Source: a virus
IMG/VR virus record: IMGVR_UViG_3300022745_000022
Coordinates: 30,295 to 94,294 of that record
Direction: 5' to 3' (one strand)
Length of the DNA: 64,000 bases
Below are positions 63,943 to 64,000 of this stretch, piece after piece. Below the pieces are notes generated by a model. It had not been told where the DNA came from. It saw nothing but the letters and a program-made list of their open reading frames with translations, and searched no databases. The translations under genes and the position numbers were made by a program. The number at the start of each line of letters is the position of its first letter. Position 1 is the stretch's first letter.

Positions 63943-64000
63943 GGGTTTGGTTTTGTTTACGGGTGATGAATCGTGAGGCACTCGGTGTGTCATAGTAGAC

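Noticed and set aside
1-64000. Temperate lifestyle genes, tRNAs, reverse transcriptase/DGR or recoded stops
   Set aside because: No integrase, repressor, tRNA-like cloverleaf, reverse transcriptase or template repeat was recognised, and genes end at ordinary stops with TAG, TGA and TAA all usable.

Overview
The window looks like the larger part of a crAss-like bacteriophage genome (order Crassvirales) from a Bacteroidota host, probably an environmental one because the DNA is moderately GC-rich rather than AT-rich as in gut crAss phages. This rests on family recognition from memory; no search was run. Four things support it. (1) A 3885-residue protein carries the DxDxD catalytic signature (D1644-F-D-V-D1648) of crAss-like virion RNA polymerases. 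(2) The two genes at 4618-8828 together look like the crAss-like 'muzzle' tail protein. (3) A run of large internal-virion (cargo) proteins lies between the tail genes and the polymerase. (4) Two opposed, tightly packed gene blocks converge on one bidirectional terminator. Host clues are Bacteroidota-type -7 boxes (TAnnTTTR), few Shine-Dalgarno sequences, PKD-like repeats and a GC..NYNP..DGSC repeat typical of Bacteroidota surface proteins.

Layout, plus strand (1-49.8 kb, late/virion block). At 1-4.7 kb are head-tail/ring-type proteins and one probably abundant virion protein (1606-2598) followed by a strong terminator. At 4.6-8.8 kb is the muzzle-like protein, here split into two coupled genes. 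At 8.8-19.0 kb are internal virion/cargo proteins, including one of 1714 residues. At 19.0-23.7 kb is a cluster of beta-rich virion proteins that resembles a fibre/decoration module found in many unrelated phages. At 23.7-35.4 kb is the giant polymerase polyprotein, which also holds an HExxH metalloprotease-like motif and a P-loop. At 35.4-46.0 kb is the receptor-binding region: a collagen-like fibre, a protein with a signal peptide, PKD repeats and a predicted glycosidase-like barrel, and a pectate-lyase-fold/SGNH-hydrolase spike that also has a signal peptide. At 46.0-49.8 kb is a lysis cassette behind its own promoter-like box: coiled-coil/TM protein, holin, candidate unimolecular spanin, collagen-like protein, Cys-rich zinc protein and M15-type endolysin.

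Layout, minus strand (64.0-49.8 kb, replication block, transcribed right to left): SF1 helicase, SF2 helicase, DnaB-type helicase with a possible accessory protein, Sak4-like ATPase, an acidic-tailed protein ending at a strong terminator, a possible single-strand-binding protein, TOPRIM primase, rIIA-like GHKL ATPase, rIIB-like protein, PD-(D/E)XK resolvase-like nuclease and a FEN-type 5' exonuclease. Terminase, portal and (probably) capsid genes and the DNA polymerase must lie outside the window. No tRNA, CRISPR, integrase, repressor or insertion sequence was seen. There is no gene-free stretch longer than about 80 bases.

Reading as a programme: the virion carries its own RNA polymerase and cargo proteins into the cell, the minus-strand genes replicate and recombine the DNA, and the plus-strand block builds the particle and lyses the host.
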